Assembly (NCBI GenBank): GCA_902574425.1
Contig: CACGNA010000003.1
Location: 1 to 64,000, forward strand
Direction: 5' to 3'
DNA from: an uncultured Prochlorococcus sp.
Lineage (GTDB): Bacteria; Cyanobacteriota; Cyanobacteriia; PCC-6307; Cyanobiaceae
Length of the DNA: 64,000 nt
A model generated the notes under the pieces. The model saw only the letters and a program-made list of their open reading frames with translations, did no database searches and was not told the origin of the DNA. Every line of letters starts with the position of its first letter. Position 1 is the first letter of the stretch. Shown piece after piece: positions 1 through 10,051 of this stretch. Made by a program: the position numbers and the translations under genes.

Positions 1-2
1 TT

Positions 3-1271
3 TTTCCTCTTATTCTTTTAGTAAATTTTTCCCTAGAAATACTTTTAATTTTAAGAAAAAGCAATAATATTAATTCTTCTTACGTAAATTACTTAATCAA
101 GAAAAAATACTATAAAGGCAATATTGATCCCTATAAAGAAACCTATACCCAACATTTAAATCCAACTTCTTATTTTTCTTTGCCCATAACGACTCAAGGG
201 ATTAACAGCATTTCTAATAATAATTTAAGATTCACAAAAAACAACTATAGAAATAATCCTTTTCTTATAAAGGATCAATCATTAAAGAAATGTATAATTA
301 TTACAGGCGGCTCAACTCTTTTTGGAATAGGTTCTTCATCTGATGATAAAACTATTCCTGCCATTATAAACAATAGTTTGGGGAAAGATTATAGAGTTTT
401 CAATTTGGGACAACCTTCTTGGAATAGTAGGCAAGAATTAATTTCAGTAGTAAATTTTCTTAGCAGAGATATCAATAAGTTCTGCAAATCTATAAATTCA
501 TATGCATTAACAAGTACAAATGATATAGCAGTTATACATGGATATTTAGATGCAAAAAATAATCTATCTGATAAAGAAGTAAGTGAAAATATTCAAGATT
601 TATTTGAAGATGAGATTTCCAGAGTACAATTAATAGGTGCCCCAGAATCATTTGGAAATTTATATACAATTTTTAAAAATTATAAGTCCAATAAAAACAT
701 ATTTTTTTCATTTACAAAATTAATTGAAAGTCTTAAAGAAACTTTTTTTGGAAGAATAATCCAGACTTCAAATTTGCTTTATTCAAAAATTTCGAATACA
801 AATGAAAGCTATGTGAATGAAGAAAAACTATCTAAATTACAATTAGAGTTTATCGATAAATCAATAAATTCATTTTATATAAACCATTTAACCATTAATA
901 ATCTTATAAAGAATTATGGAGGAGATCATACTATAGTATTTCAACCAAACCTATTAAATGCAAACTCACCTCATCAAAAAGTATCAAAAACAAGAATCAA
1001 CGCAAATCAAGTAATCACAAATTATAAAATCAAGTATAAACAAATAAAAATGATTGATTTAAGAAGATTTTTAATTTCTGAAGAGCCTAAATATAATTTT
1101 GGTAAAGAACATATACATTTACCATTAATAAAAGCTGTAAAGCATAAAGATTTCAATACAAATATACCTATTAATCATGCATTTATAGATAATGTTCACT
1201 TAACGGATATTGGAGCTAAAAGAGTTTCAGAAGAAATAATTAAAGACTACAAAAATAAATTAATAGATTAA
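3..1271 (+). CDS. SGNH/GDSL-hydrolase-like protein, 5' end outside the window
   Basis: The track's TTG start at 180 is artificial: the frame is open to the left edge (FPLILLVNFSLEILLILRKSNN...). Motif IITGGSTLFGIGSSSDD and C-terminal FIDNVHLTDIGAKRVSE (DxxH-like) resemble SGNH block I and block V. Confidence 0.7.
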   Translation, partial: FPLILLVNFSLEILLILRKSNNINSSYVNYLIKKKYYKGNIDPYKETYTQHLNPTSYFSLPITTQGINSISNNNLRFTKNNYRNNPFLIKDQSLKKCIIITGGSTLFGIGSSSDDKTIPAIINNSLGKDYRVFNLGQPSWNSRQELISVVNFLSRDINKFCKSINSYALTSTNDIAVIHGYLDAKNNLSDKEVSENIQDLFEDEISRVQLIGAPESFGNLYTIFKNYKSNKNIFFSFTKLIESLKETFFGRIIQTSNLLYSKISNTNESYVNEEKLSKLQLEFIDKSINSFYINHLTINNLIKNYGGDHTIVFQPNLLNANSPHQKVSKTRINANQVITNYKIKYKQIKMIDLRRFLISEEPKYNFGKEHIHLPLIKAVKHKDFNTNIPINHAFIDNVHLTDIGAKRVSEEIIKDYKNKLID

Positions 1272-1284
1272 CTAATTTTAATTA

Positions 1285-2250
1285 TTAATCTATTAATTTC
1301 TCAAGTTGCGATTTAATATTTAATGCATTCTGAACAGATAAATGACTGCTGTCTGTAAAAAGTAAATTCCCATTATCGTCTAGCGCTCTACAATAATCAT
1401 TATTGTTATTTAATTTACTTTCAAGACATAATTTATCAAAAACATTCAAATATTTTACATTTTTAAATCCAAAGGACTTAAAGTAATTTTTTAATGGCTC
1501 TTTTAGTTTAATTGCATAATTCTTTTCAACTACATTATCAAAAGCTTGTAAACAATAATTGGTCTTTCTAATTCCAGGATAAAAGCATTTGATTGTTTCT
1601 ATATTTACTCTCGGAGAAGGTCCTAAAATTATTATTTTACCAGTTTGTTTTTTATTATAGATTTTAATATCAAATTTATTTTTAACTTCTGAGAACTTAC
1701 TAAAACTATTAATTTGGTTAAATAAATCATTATTCAAATTTTCTTTGATATATCCTGTCCAACCACTTGAAACGACTACTACTCCTCCATTAAAATATAT
1801 ATCATTAATATAATCAAAAGAATCAAATAAATATTTTTGACAATCTAGTGTTTGATATTTATTCATCCCAGGAAGAAATAGACATGATCCAAAAGTAGTT
1901 ACTATAGTATTAAATTTGTTTTTTTCTGAGATAACTTTTAAAGCTGGTAAATAGTGCCAAGCATGAGAATCCCCAACCAAAAGAATTTGTTTATTACTGT
2001 TTAAAAACTTCCTCTCACAAAAATTTATTATTTGCTTGAAAGATTTTTTATAAGTATTGATATGACATTTTTCCGAATTAATAGAGCCCCATTTATATTC
2101 TGAACTCAATACGTTTTTCTTACTTATACTATTTGAAATAAAGCCATATTTAAAATTGAGTCTACTTCCAAAAAAAGATAAAAAAGCAATAGCTGCATAA
2201 GAGATAATAAAATAAAAAATAATTTTACTTTTAAAAATTTTCTTTTGCAT
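1285..2250 (-). CDS. SGNH-domain protein resembling the C-terminal half of AT3-SGNH O-acyltransferases
   Basis: N-terminal TM helix, then ILLVGDSHAWHYLPAL and late DSSHLS catalytic-type motif. Confidence 0.75.
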   Translation of the reverse strand: MQKKIFKSKIIFYFIISYAAIAFLSFFGSRLNFKYGFISNSISKKNVLSSEYKWGSINSEKCHINTYKKSFKQIINFCERKFLNSNKQILLVGDSHAWHYLPALKVISEKNKFNTIVTTFGSCLFLPGMNKYQTLDCQKYLFDSFDYINDIYFNGGVVVVSSGWTGYIKENLNNDLFNQINSFSKFSEVKNKFDIKIYNKKQTGKIIILGPSPRVNIETIKCFYPGIRKTNYCLQAFDNVVEKNYAIKLKEPLKNYFKSFGFKNVKYLNVFDKLCLESKLNNNNDYCRALDDNGNLLFTDSSHLSVQNALNIKSQLEKLID

Positions 2251-2254
2251 TAGC

Positions 2255-3382
2255 TTAAACTCTAAATTTTAATTCCAAATATTTATGTGATAGCTTTCCA
2301 AAAATAAATACAATTAAAATTAAAACAGAGTAACTTATAAAAGGATTACTATAGTAAATGGGGAAATACATTTTAAATAAATAGAAAATAGGCCAATGCC
2401 AGAGATATATTGAATAAGATATTTCTCCAATTTTCTCCAAAAAAGTAGCTAAAGAAAAACTATGATTATTTTGCATTTGATTAGATATTTTTGAATTTTC
2501 ATAAAATAAAAAATTATCAATAAATCTTAAAAAGAATAGATATAAAGCTGTAAAAAAAGTCAATCCTAAAACCCATATTTTAGAAGGTTGTCCTAAAAAT
2601 AATATAGGTATCAATAAGATTATTAAAAGCATATTAAAATTTATTTTTTTTCTAAATAAAAATATATTTGATAAAAGATCTTTTTCTTCCAAAAATTTTC
2701 TTATATTTGAATACTTTATCAATTGATCTGCAAAAGACAAAACTAAAGCTCCTAAAGCTATTTCCCAAATTCTGCCAAAGGTATTGAAATATAAAAAAGG
2801 ATTGGAAAAAGAATAAGATGAAAAAACAAAAAAACTTATTGAACTAGTAGTCAAAATCATTAAAAAAAAGTCTATTAAATATATTTTTTTTAAAGAATTT
2901 GCAAATGATAGAATTATTGCAAATATTAGATAATATTGCTCTTCAATTGAAAGACTCCAAAACTGCATAAAAAGATTATGATCAGAGGGAGATGCAAAAT
3001 AATCTTGAGATATTCTTAATAACCAAAAATTCATAATTCCTAAAGATGAAAATATTCCTCCTAAAAATGAAGATTTAGTGCCAAATGGTAGTAAAAAAAT
3101 TATTGCCATTATCAATGAAAAAATTATGCAAACTAAGGCTGCAGGTTGCAATCTCATAAATCTTTTATAGAAAAAATCATTAAAAGAAAATTTATTATTT
3201 TTAACTTTTACTAAAACAGAATTTAAAACTACAAAGCCTGAAATCGTAAAGAAAATATCAACTCCAAGGTAACCACCAGAAAACAAGGTCTCATTTAAAT
3301 GAAATAAAACTACTGCAATTACAGATATCCCTCTTATAGATTGCAAAGATGAATACCAGGTTTTTCTAGTAAGCAGACTCAT
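2255..3382 (-). CDS. Acyltransferase 3 (OafA/YrhL-type) membrane protein
   Basis: SIRGISVIAVVLFHL, GGYLGVDIFFTISGF, FWSLSIEEQYYLIF, multiple TM segments. Confidence 0.9.
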   Translation of the reverse strand: MSLLTRKTWYSSLQSIRGISVIAVVLFHLNETLFSGGYLGVDIFFTISGFVVLNSVLVKVKNNKFSFNDFFYKRFMRLQPAALVCIIFSLIMAIIFLLPFGTKSSFLGGIFSSLGIMNFWLLRISQDYFASPSDHNLFMQFWSLSIEEQYYLIFAIILSFANSLKKIYLIDFFLMILTTSSISFFVFSSYSFSNPFLYFNTFGRIWEIALGALVLSFADQLIKYSNIRKFLEEKDLLSNIFLFRKKINFNMLLIILLIPILFLGQPSKIWVLGLTFFTALYLFFLRFIDNFLFYENSKISNQMQNNHSFSLATFLEKIGEISYSIYLWHWPIFYLFKMYFPIYYSNPFISYSVLILIVFIFGKLSHKYLELKFRV

Positions 3383-4355
3383 AAAAAAACAAATCAGTTT
3401 TTGAAAAGAAAGAATAAAAGTCGATAAAAAGAAGATGCCTTTGAGCAGATTTTTGACTATTAAATCCCGAACGAAAATGAAGGCCAGAAGTAGCTACAAG
3501 CATCAAATCATTTGGATTCATAAAAATTTTTTTTGGTTCAAATTTATCAAATGCTGGAAGATCTTTATATAGATTTTGATCAGACGGATTTTTAAAAAAT
3601 TTATCTATGAATATATCCATACTATTTAAGTACATTTTATCTATTTTATGTGATTTCTTGAAATATCCAAAAGGCGACTCATATTCATTGATTTGGCAAG
3701 GGGAATAAATTAACTTTACTGCAGGGAAAAATCGATCAACATGTGGTCGGTTAATTTTACCGATTTTTTCAGGACCTTCACTAAATTCCGATATTATTTC
3801 TAGTGAAAAATCCTTTGGCAAATATTCCTTATTGAAAATTACTTGACCAACTTCTTTTGCAAATTTAAAAAGAGAGGGGAACATCGTAGCCCAACTTTCA
3901 CCAGCAATATTTAACGAAAAGCGTTTTAATAATTCCGTGTTATAGTAATTTTTAATTAAGGGTTTGAACATTGGAAGTGTCTTGTCTTGATAGTATTTAG
4001 ATAAATTTGGCAAATCATTATTTTCATAATATGCTTTTTTTAACTGTTTTATAGAACATTCAATTATATGTTTTTCTATTTCAGGTAAAGATTCTTTTTT
4101 AATAGTTAATCCATCCTCTAAAAAATCTTTATTAACAAGGCCACTTGATTTAAAATTCTTTAGTTTATTTTTATCTCTAAATGCAGTATAGAAAATATGA
4201 GTACCTTTTCGTTCAGAAAAAAATTTAGTATAAACCTTATTCCTTAATCTGTATAAAGGTGATGGTGTGAAATTCCCTAAAATTTCAGGATATTTGTTCA
4301 AATTAATAAGTTTATTTTTAAATTCTCTTATAAATTTAATAATAATCATTTTCAT
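3366..4355 (-). CDS. Phytanoyl-CoA dioxygenase / Fe(II)-2OG oxygenase-like protein
   Basis: RPHVDRFFPAVKLIYSP (HxD) and distal ATSGLHFRSGF...QRHLLFIDFY; family call by motif only. Confidence 0.5.
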   Translation of the reverse strand: MKMIIIKFIREFKNKLINLNKYPEILGNFTPSPLYRLRNKVYTKFFSERKGTHIFYTAFRDKNKLKNFKSSGLVNKDFLEDGLTIKKESLPEIEKHIIECSIKQLKKAYYENNDLPNLSKYYQDKTLPMFKPLIKNYYNTELLKRFSLNIAGESWATMFPSLFKFAKEVGQVIFNKEYLPKDFSLEIISEFSEGPEKIGKINRPHVDRFFPAVKLIYSPCQINEYESPFGYFKKSHKIDKMYLNSMDIFIDKFFKNPSDQNLYKDLPAFDKFEPKKIFMNPNDLMLVATSGLHFRSGFNSQKSAQRHLLFIDFYSFFSKTDLFFYESAY

Positions 4356-4469
4356 AAATTTACTTATATACTGACCTTAATTAAATTTGATATAAATATC
4401 AAATAGTGTTGCCAAAATTTTTTTTTAATAAAGTTATTTAGATGAATTATTATCAGATTCATAAAAAAA

Positions 4470-4631
4470 CTAAAATAGAGAATATATAAATGGCGCTACA
4501 ACTGACCCTTGAGTAAACACAATTAATGCTCCCATAAGTACTACAGTTAAAATTAAAGGAGCAAGCCAATATTTTTTACGAATTTTTAAGAAATCCCAAA
4601 TATCAATTAATAAATCAAAAAAAGAATCCAA
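4470..4631 (-). CDS. DUF5989-like small membrane protein (53 aa), absent from ORF track
   Basis: Read from sequence: (TTG)MDSFFDLLIDIWDFLKIRKKYWLAPLILTVVLMGALIVFTQGSVVAPFIYSLF*; starts just after the SxtJ-like gene stop; matches remembered DUF5989 pattern RKKxWLAPxxxxxxxxGxLIxxTQGSxxAPFIY. Confidence 0.8.
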   Translation of the reverse strand: MDSFFDLLIDIWDFLKIRKKYWLAPLILTVVLMGALIVFTQGSVVAPFIYSLF

Positions 4632-4635
4632 TTGT

Positions 4636-5028
4636 TCAAAAAATACGATCTATTTTTATATCATACCCCTTTTTATCTTCCCTATATGAATATTTATTAT
4701 TTTTATTTTTCCTTAATGGGTCGTATTTCATACATTTCATAATGCCAGCAATTGGAATTAAAACTAATACATATACTAAACCTAAAATAATACGACTATT
4801 AATCCAACCTAAAATATCGCCAATGAACATCCATGCTTTAAACGGATAAAACAAAAGAATTGGTTTTACAATTGCTAAAAATATTAAGATAAAACCAATA
4901 TATAAAGTCCAATATCTAAACTCATGATCGAATATTAGTGGAAACAGCCAACCAATTAAAATAGGAAAAACAAATCCAACCAATAATCCAAATTCTCTTA
5001 AATTATTTTTGGTAATTTTAGATTCCAT
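4636..5028 (-). CDS. SxtJ family membrane protein
   Basis: 130 aa with TM segments, FGLLVGFVFPILIGWLFP...KPILLFYPFKAWMFIGDILGWINSRIILG; adjacent to carbamoyltransferase. Confidence 0.8.
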   Translation of the reverse strand: MESKITKNNLREFGLLVGFVFPILIGWLFPLIFDHEFRYWTLYIGFILIFLAIVKPILLFYPFKAWMFIGDILGWINSRIILGLVYVLVLIPIAGIMKCMKYDPLRKNKNNKYSYREDKKGYDIKIDRIF

Positions 5029-5030
5029 AA

Positions 5031-6890
5031 CTAATCCAATTCAAATTCTTGCATCCATTTTTTATCTTTATAGATTTTTGTTTGTTCATTTTTATATAAA
5101 ATCTGATTCTCCAGTACAAGAACATCCATTTCAGTTCGCATGAAACACCTAAAAGCATCCTCAGGAGTACAAACTATAGGTTCTCCCCTAACATTGAATG
5201 ATGTATTTACAATAGCTGCACAACCTGTTCTTTTTTTAAATGCACTAATTAATTTATGATATCTTGAATTGATTTTTTTATTTACTGTCTGAACTCTTGC
5301 TGAATAATCGACATGAGTAATCGCCGGTATGGTTGATCTAGAAATATTTAATTTATCAATACCAAATAATTGTTTTTCTCTAGAATTCATTTCTTTACAT
5401 AAACTTTTTTTTACTTTTGCAACTAGTAGCATATAAGGGCTTTTTTTCTTTAATTCAAAGTAATCTTCAACATTTTCTTCGAGTACTGATGGTGCAAAGG
5501 GTCTAAAACTTTCTCTATATTTAATCTTCATATTCATCAATGTTTGCATTTCTTTATTACGAGGATCTCCGATGATTGATCTTCCTCCTAATGCTCTTGG
5601 TCCGAATTCCATAGGTCCATTAAACCAACCGATAACCTTCCCTTTATCAAGAAGCCTTGCGATCTCATTAAATAAATCTTCATCATGAAGAGATTTAAAA
5701 GACGCTTTGATTTTAATCAGATAATCGATAATCTCTTTATTAGAGAACTTGCAACCTAAATATGTACCTTGCATAGAATCATCAGAATTCGCTTCTCTAT
5801 CATTCCCCAGATAATCATACCAAACAATTTGGGCAGCTCCCAATGCAGATCCAGCATCTCCACTTGCAGGTTGAATCCAAATATCATCAAAAACATCCTC
5901 TTGTAATAATTTTCCATTGGCGACACAATTTAAAGCCACACCACCAGCTAAACATATATTTCTTATTCCAGTTTCTTTTCTTAGATTTCTTGCCAATTTT
6001 ATTACAATTTCTTCAGTTACAACTTGAATTGAAGCAGCCAAATCCATGTGAAATTGAGTTAATGCAGATTCACTTTTTCTAGGTCTTACTCCAAAAAGCT
6101 TATGGAATTTACTACTAGTCATACGAAAACCACGATGATATTTAAAAAAACTTAGATCTAGTCTGAAAGTCCCATCTTCTTTAATATCAATAAGATTCTT
6201 CTTTATTTTTTCGACATATTTAGGCATACCATAAGGAGCTAATCCCATTAATTTATATTCACCGGAATTGACCTTAAAACCACAATAGTAAGTAAATGCA
6301 GAATAAAGTAAACCTAATGAATGAGGAAAACTAATTTCCCAAAGTGGTTTAATTAAATTTTTTGAACCGATCCAAGCAGAAGTAGTTGCCCACTCACCTA
6401 CTCCATCCATACACAAAATCACTGCCTCATTAAATGGACTGGGATAGAAAGCTGCTGCTGCATGAGATTGATGATGTTCTGCAAAAAGCAACGCTGGTAA
6501 TTGAAATTTTTCTGATGAAATTAGAGTTTTTTGTATTTGCCTAAATTGCTTATTTAGTTCAGATTTTATAAATAATTTTTCTTTCAACCATATCTGCATT
6601 GCAGCTATAAATGATCTTAATCCTCTTGGAGCTGAGCCTAAATAAGTTTCTAGGAGTCTCTCAAAAGTTAATAAAGGCTTTTCATAGTAAATAATATGTT
6701 TAATATCTCTAAGATCTAAATTATTTGCTTCTAAGCAATACCTTATTGAATTTGTAGGAAATCTTGAATCATGCTTCTTTCTTGAGAATCTTTCTTCTTG
6801 AACTGCAGAAATTATTTTACCATTTTCAATCAAAGCAGCTGCACTATCATGAAAGTAACATGAAATTCCTAAAATATAAGAATTTTCCAC
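5031..6890 (-). CDS. Carbamoyltransferase (NodU/CmcH family)
   Basis: ILGISCYFHDSAAALIENGKIISAVQEERFSRKKHD; LAGGVALNCVANGKL; GPMEFGPRALGGRSIIGDPR. Confidence 0.95.
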   Translation of the reverse strand: MENSYILGISCYFHDSAAALIENGKIISAVQEERFSRKKHDSRFPTNSIRYCLEANNLDLRDIKHIIYYEKPLLTFERLLETYLGSAPRGLRSFIAAMQIWLKEKLFIKSELNKQFRQIQKTLISSEKFQLPALLFAEHHQSHAAAAFYPSPFNEAVILCMDGVGEWATTSAWIGSKNLIKPLWEISFPHSLGLLYSAFTYYCGFKVNSGEYKLMGLAPYGMPKYVEKIKKNLIDIKEDGTFRLDLSFFKYHRGFRMTSSKFHKLFGVRPRKSESALTQFHMDLAASIQVVTEEIVIKLARNLRKETGIRNICLAGGVALNCVANGKLLQEDVFDDIWIQPASGDAGSALGAAQIVWYDYLGNDREANSDDSMQGTYLGCKFSNKEIIDYLIKIKASFKSLHDEDLFNEIARLLDKGKVIGWFNGPMEFGPRALGGRSIIGDPRNKEMQTLMNMKIKYRESFRPFAPSVLEENVEDYFELKKKSPYMLLVAKVKKSLCKEMNSREKQLFGIDKLNISRSTIPAITHVDYSARVQTVNKKINSRYHKLISAFKKRTGCAAIVNTSFNVRGEPIVCTPEDAFRCFMRTEMDVLVLENQILYKNEQTKIYKDKKWMQEFELD

Positions 6891-7003
6891 AATCTCTAGT
6901 AATAGACTAATACAAATTAAATTGTAACATTATAAAAAATCTCATTTTCTTTTTGCAACTTAATTACATTTAATTTTTTATTTTTTTACTCTTGTAGTTG
7001 AAG

Positions 7004-7774
7004 TCAACTAAAATTAATAATTAAATAATTCTTAATTTTGGCTCCAATTTTAAAAGTTGAAAATATAGATATAAAAAACAATTCAAATATTCTTAATAAC
7101 AAGTTCATTAGGGAGATATAAAATTTATTTTTACATAATTTTCTTTTAAAGAACAAATAATTATTTTGATTATGTGAGGTTCTCGCTCGCATAACAATAT
7201 AGTAAGATTTATTCTCGGAAATTATCTTCTTAATTAAATTTTCATCATTAGCTTCAGACTCTACATATATAAAGTTAGGCTTATAAACTTTATCTAAAAT
7301 TTTAGATAGAATTTTTACTGAAAGTCCTTCAGCATCAATCCACCACGCATTAATATCGTGTTCTTCCAGAATAGTTTTCAATTGTATACTTTCCACTTTC
7401 ACTTTCAATTCCTTATTTTTGTGTCTACCTGAGATAAGTGAACCTTTCCCAGTTTCTGGAATTTGATTTGATTGTTGCTCGTTGAAAATAGGAAGATAAA
7501 AATCAACTAACCCTTCTTTATTTATCGTTACAGCTTTATTAAAAACTCCATAATTATTCAAATTATATTTTCTGAAGTTGACTGGATTCGGCTCAAATCC
7601 AATATATTTAATATTTTTTTTTTTTAATATATATTCTACTAAATAAGGATTATTGACCCCAATTTCGGCTAAGAACGTACCAGGGTTCTTTAGCATATTA
7701 TCTACAAAAAATTTTTGACTGATTTTATCAGATAAAATTAAAAAAATACGAGAAAATCTAATTGATAAGCGCAT
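7004..7774 (-). CDS. FkbM-family methyltransferase
   Basis: FLAEIGVNNPYLVEY...YIGFEPNPVNFRKY...WWIDAEGLSVKIL (D-x-EG motif). Confidence 0.75.
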   Translation of the reverse strand: MRLSIRFSRIFLILSDKISQKFFVDNMLKNPGTFLAEIGVNNPYLVEYILKKKNIKYIGFEPNPVNFRKYNLNNYGVFNKAVTINKEGLVDFYLPIFNEQQSNQIPETGKGSLISGRHKNKELKVKVESIQLKTILEEHDINAWWIDAEGLSVKILSKILDKVYKPNFIYVESEANDENLIKKIISENKSYYIVMRARTSHNQNNYLFFKRKLCKNKFYISLMNLLLRIFELFFISIFSTFKIGAKIKNYLIINFS

Positions 7775-7947
7775 TTTTATTTATTTTTTCTTAATTTTTA
7801 AAAACTTAATTTATTTTACCAACTTATAATGAGCATAATCAATTGTAAATCTAAAATATTTGACAAATAATTTTTCTTTAATAAATAATACATTTTATTT
7901 AGCGCAAATTAAACGCTGAGAATTTAGTTATTTCAAAATAATTTTAA

Positions 7948-8598
7948 TTAATCTAAAGGTCTTTGTATAGCAATATCGTAAAGAGCTGAATGATTGAATG
8001 CAAAATATTTAACTGTCCATCTTTCATTTTTAATAAATTCTGAAACGGCTTTCATCACACCAAATCTTGCGAGGTAAGGATTGATATGAGCAAAATCATT
8101 AAATATTAAAAGTCCTCCTTTTTTTACTTTACTTTTTGCAGCTTTGATATCATTAACAACATCCTTATAAGCATGACTAGCATCAATATATATCCAATCA
8201 AAAAAATCTTTTGGGAAAGTATCAAGAAATTCGAGAGTGTTTTTTTCGTGTTTTTTTACTGATCGACCAGAAATAATATTATTATTGTCAAACTTAGTAA
8301 AGTTAACATCACATAAATGTAATTCTATAGGGGAGGTTCTTTCTATAATTTGTTTTGCAAAAATACCTTTTTCGGTTCCCAGTTCGGCCACAATAGAATT
8401 TTTTGGTAAAAAATTTAACATTGTTCTTCGGTTTTCACAAAACATACAATTATTGAGTAAATCCTGATCTATATGTAATTCTCTTATACCTTTATTAAGT
8501 TTTTTATCCGAAAAGAAAATTTCTCTTGCTATGTGATGAATTTTTTTTATTCGATCTGGCAAAAGCGATCTAACTATAAATTCTATTTTTTTTTTCAT
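7948..8598 (-). CDS. Class I SAM-dependent methyltransferase (Methyltransf_24-like)
   Basis: SIVAELGTEKGIFAKQI...DWIYIDASHAYKDVVNDIKAA...GGLLIFNDF. Confidence 0.8.
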   Translation of the reverse strand: MKKKIEFIVRSLLPDRIKKIHHIAREIFFSDKKLNKGIRELHIDQDLLNNCMFCENRRTMLNFLPKNSIVAELGTEKGIFAKQIIERTSPIELHLCDVNFTKFDNNNIISGRSVKKHEKNTLEFLDTFPKDFFDWIYIDASHAYKDVVNDIKAAKSKVKKGGLLIFNDFAHINPYLARFGVMKAVSEFIKNERWTVKYFAFNHSALYDIAIQRPLD

Positions 8599-8894
8599 TT
8601 ATTTTATCGAAGTAATACTGTGAAATCATCTTGTAATATAACATTTAATTTTTCATATAAAAAAATAATTAATTCTTTATTTTATAAATCATAAATAAAA
8701 GATCTTATTCAGTCATTTGAATCTTGAGTAAAAATCAACATTATTCAAAGGATTTATCTCATTTGAATTTTGCTTTCTCCAAGACTTACTAATTTTTTGG
8801 ACTATAAAAAAAATCTTAATTTATATTTAAACAAAGTTTAAAATTCTAATTTTTAGAATTTCTCTGTAGGTTTATGTTTATATGGTTTTATTTT

Positions 8895-10046
8895 TTAATC
8901 AATTAATTTACAAAATTCATCTATTGAAGCTTTAATAGAATACATTTTTTTTAATTTAACCTTTTGGGAAAATAGAATTTTCTCATGATATTCTTTATCG
9001 TTTATTAATTCATTAAGCTGTTCTGCTATTGAAGATGGGTTATATGATTTTATGAAATATTTATAATCATAAGGAAGAATTTCCTCAGTCCCTTGATTTC
9101 TTGTTAGTAATAAAGGGATTCCTAAATAAACAGACTCCATTACCACTCTAGATAATCCTTCCCCATATTTAGTAGGGAATAAAATCACTTTAGTATCTAC
9201 CAAATAATCAAGCTGATTGGAAATATATGGTTTAATTTCAATTCCAAGACTTTTAATAAAATTAATATTCTGTTTTGAAAATGTATCTATGTCAGATTGA
9301 GGAATTATTATTCGAAAGGGATAGATATTTACAAATTCCTTATTAAAGTTGTTTAAATATATTTTTGTATTCAAAAATATATTAAAACCTTTATCTGGAA
9401 TAGCTCTAGCTATGTAGTCTATGTATTTTTTTTGTTTAAAATCATAATTATTTATTCCATCTAGATATTCTGTGTTTATTCCTGTACCTGGTATGACATT
9501 TATTTTATTTATAGAAACGATACCTAATTCAGCCAGATATGTAGAATCACTATAATTTAGAACTACTACATTTTTGCAATTTTTAAATAATAACTTATAG
9601 AATACAAGAATAAATCTTTTTAATATTCTAAAAATTATTAATTTTGAGGAAAATACTCTTCCTAAACCCTCCAAAACTATAATTGTTGAACTTCTTAAAT
9701 TAAAGAAAAAAAGTGAAGATAATAGTATAGGACTGATTGTAAAAACGATTAGCCTATATAATTTAACTTGTTTTATTTTAGAATAAGGAATAAATCTTTG
9801 AAAAATATATTTGAGTATAAATCCAAAAGAAAATCTACTAAAAATTACTCCTCTACTTACTAAAGAGTCAATTCTTTTAGGATCAAAAGCAGGACCATTT
9901 CTTAAATAAAGGCATTCAATATGGTAATTATTTAATAATTTTTCAATTAATTCATATTTGAATTTATCTAAAAACCATATGGTATTTGCAAAAATAATAA
10001 TCTTTTTTTTTAACTTTAAAATATCTTGATTATTCATGAACATCAA
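8895..10046 (-). CDS. Glycosyltransferase family 4-like
   Basis: NVIPGTGINTEYLDG; RAIPDKGFNIFL; PTKYGEGLSRVVMESVYLGIPLLLTRNQGTEEIL. Confidence 0.85.
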   Translation of the reverse strand: MMFMNNQDILKLKKKIIIFANTIWFLDKFKYELIEKLLNNYHIECLYLRNGPAFDPKRIDSLVSRGVIFSRFSFGFILKYIFQRFIPYSKIKQVKLYRLIVFTISPILLSSLFFFNLRSSTIIVLEGLGRVFSSKLIIFRILKRFILVFYKLLFKNCKNVVVLNYSDSTYLAELGIVSINKINVIPGTGINTEYLDGINNYDFKQKKYIDYIARAIPDKGFNIFLNTKIYLNNFNKEFVNIYPFRIIIPQSDIDTFSKQNINFIKSLGIEIKPYISNQLDYLVDTKVILFPTKYGEGLSRVVMESVYLGIPLLLTRNQGTEEILPYDYKYFIKSYNPSSIAEQLNELINDKEYHEKILFSQKVKLKKMYSIKASIDEFCKLID

Positions 10047-10051
10047 ATCTT

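Noticed and set aside
5843-6082. 79-aa plus-strand ORF within carbamoyltransferase
   Set aside because: Antisense, low-complexity H/L/Q-rich translation.
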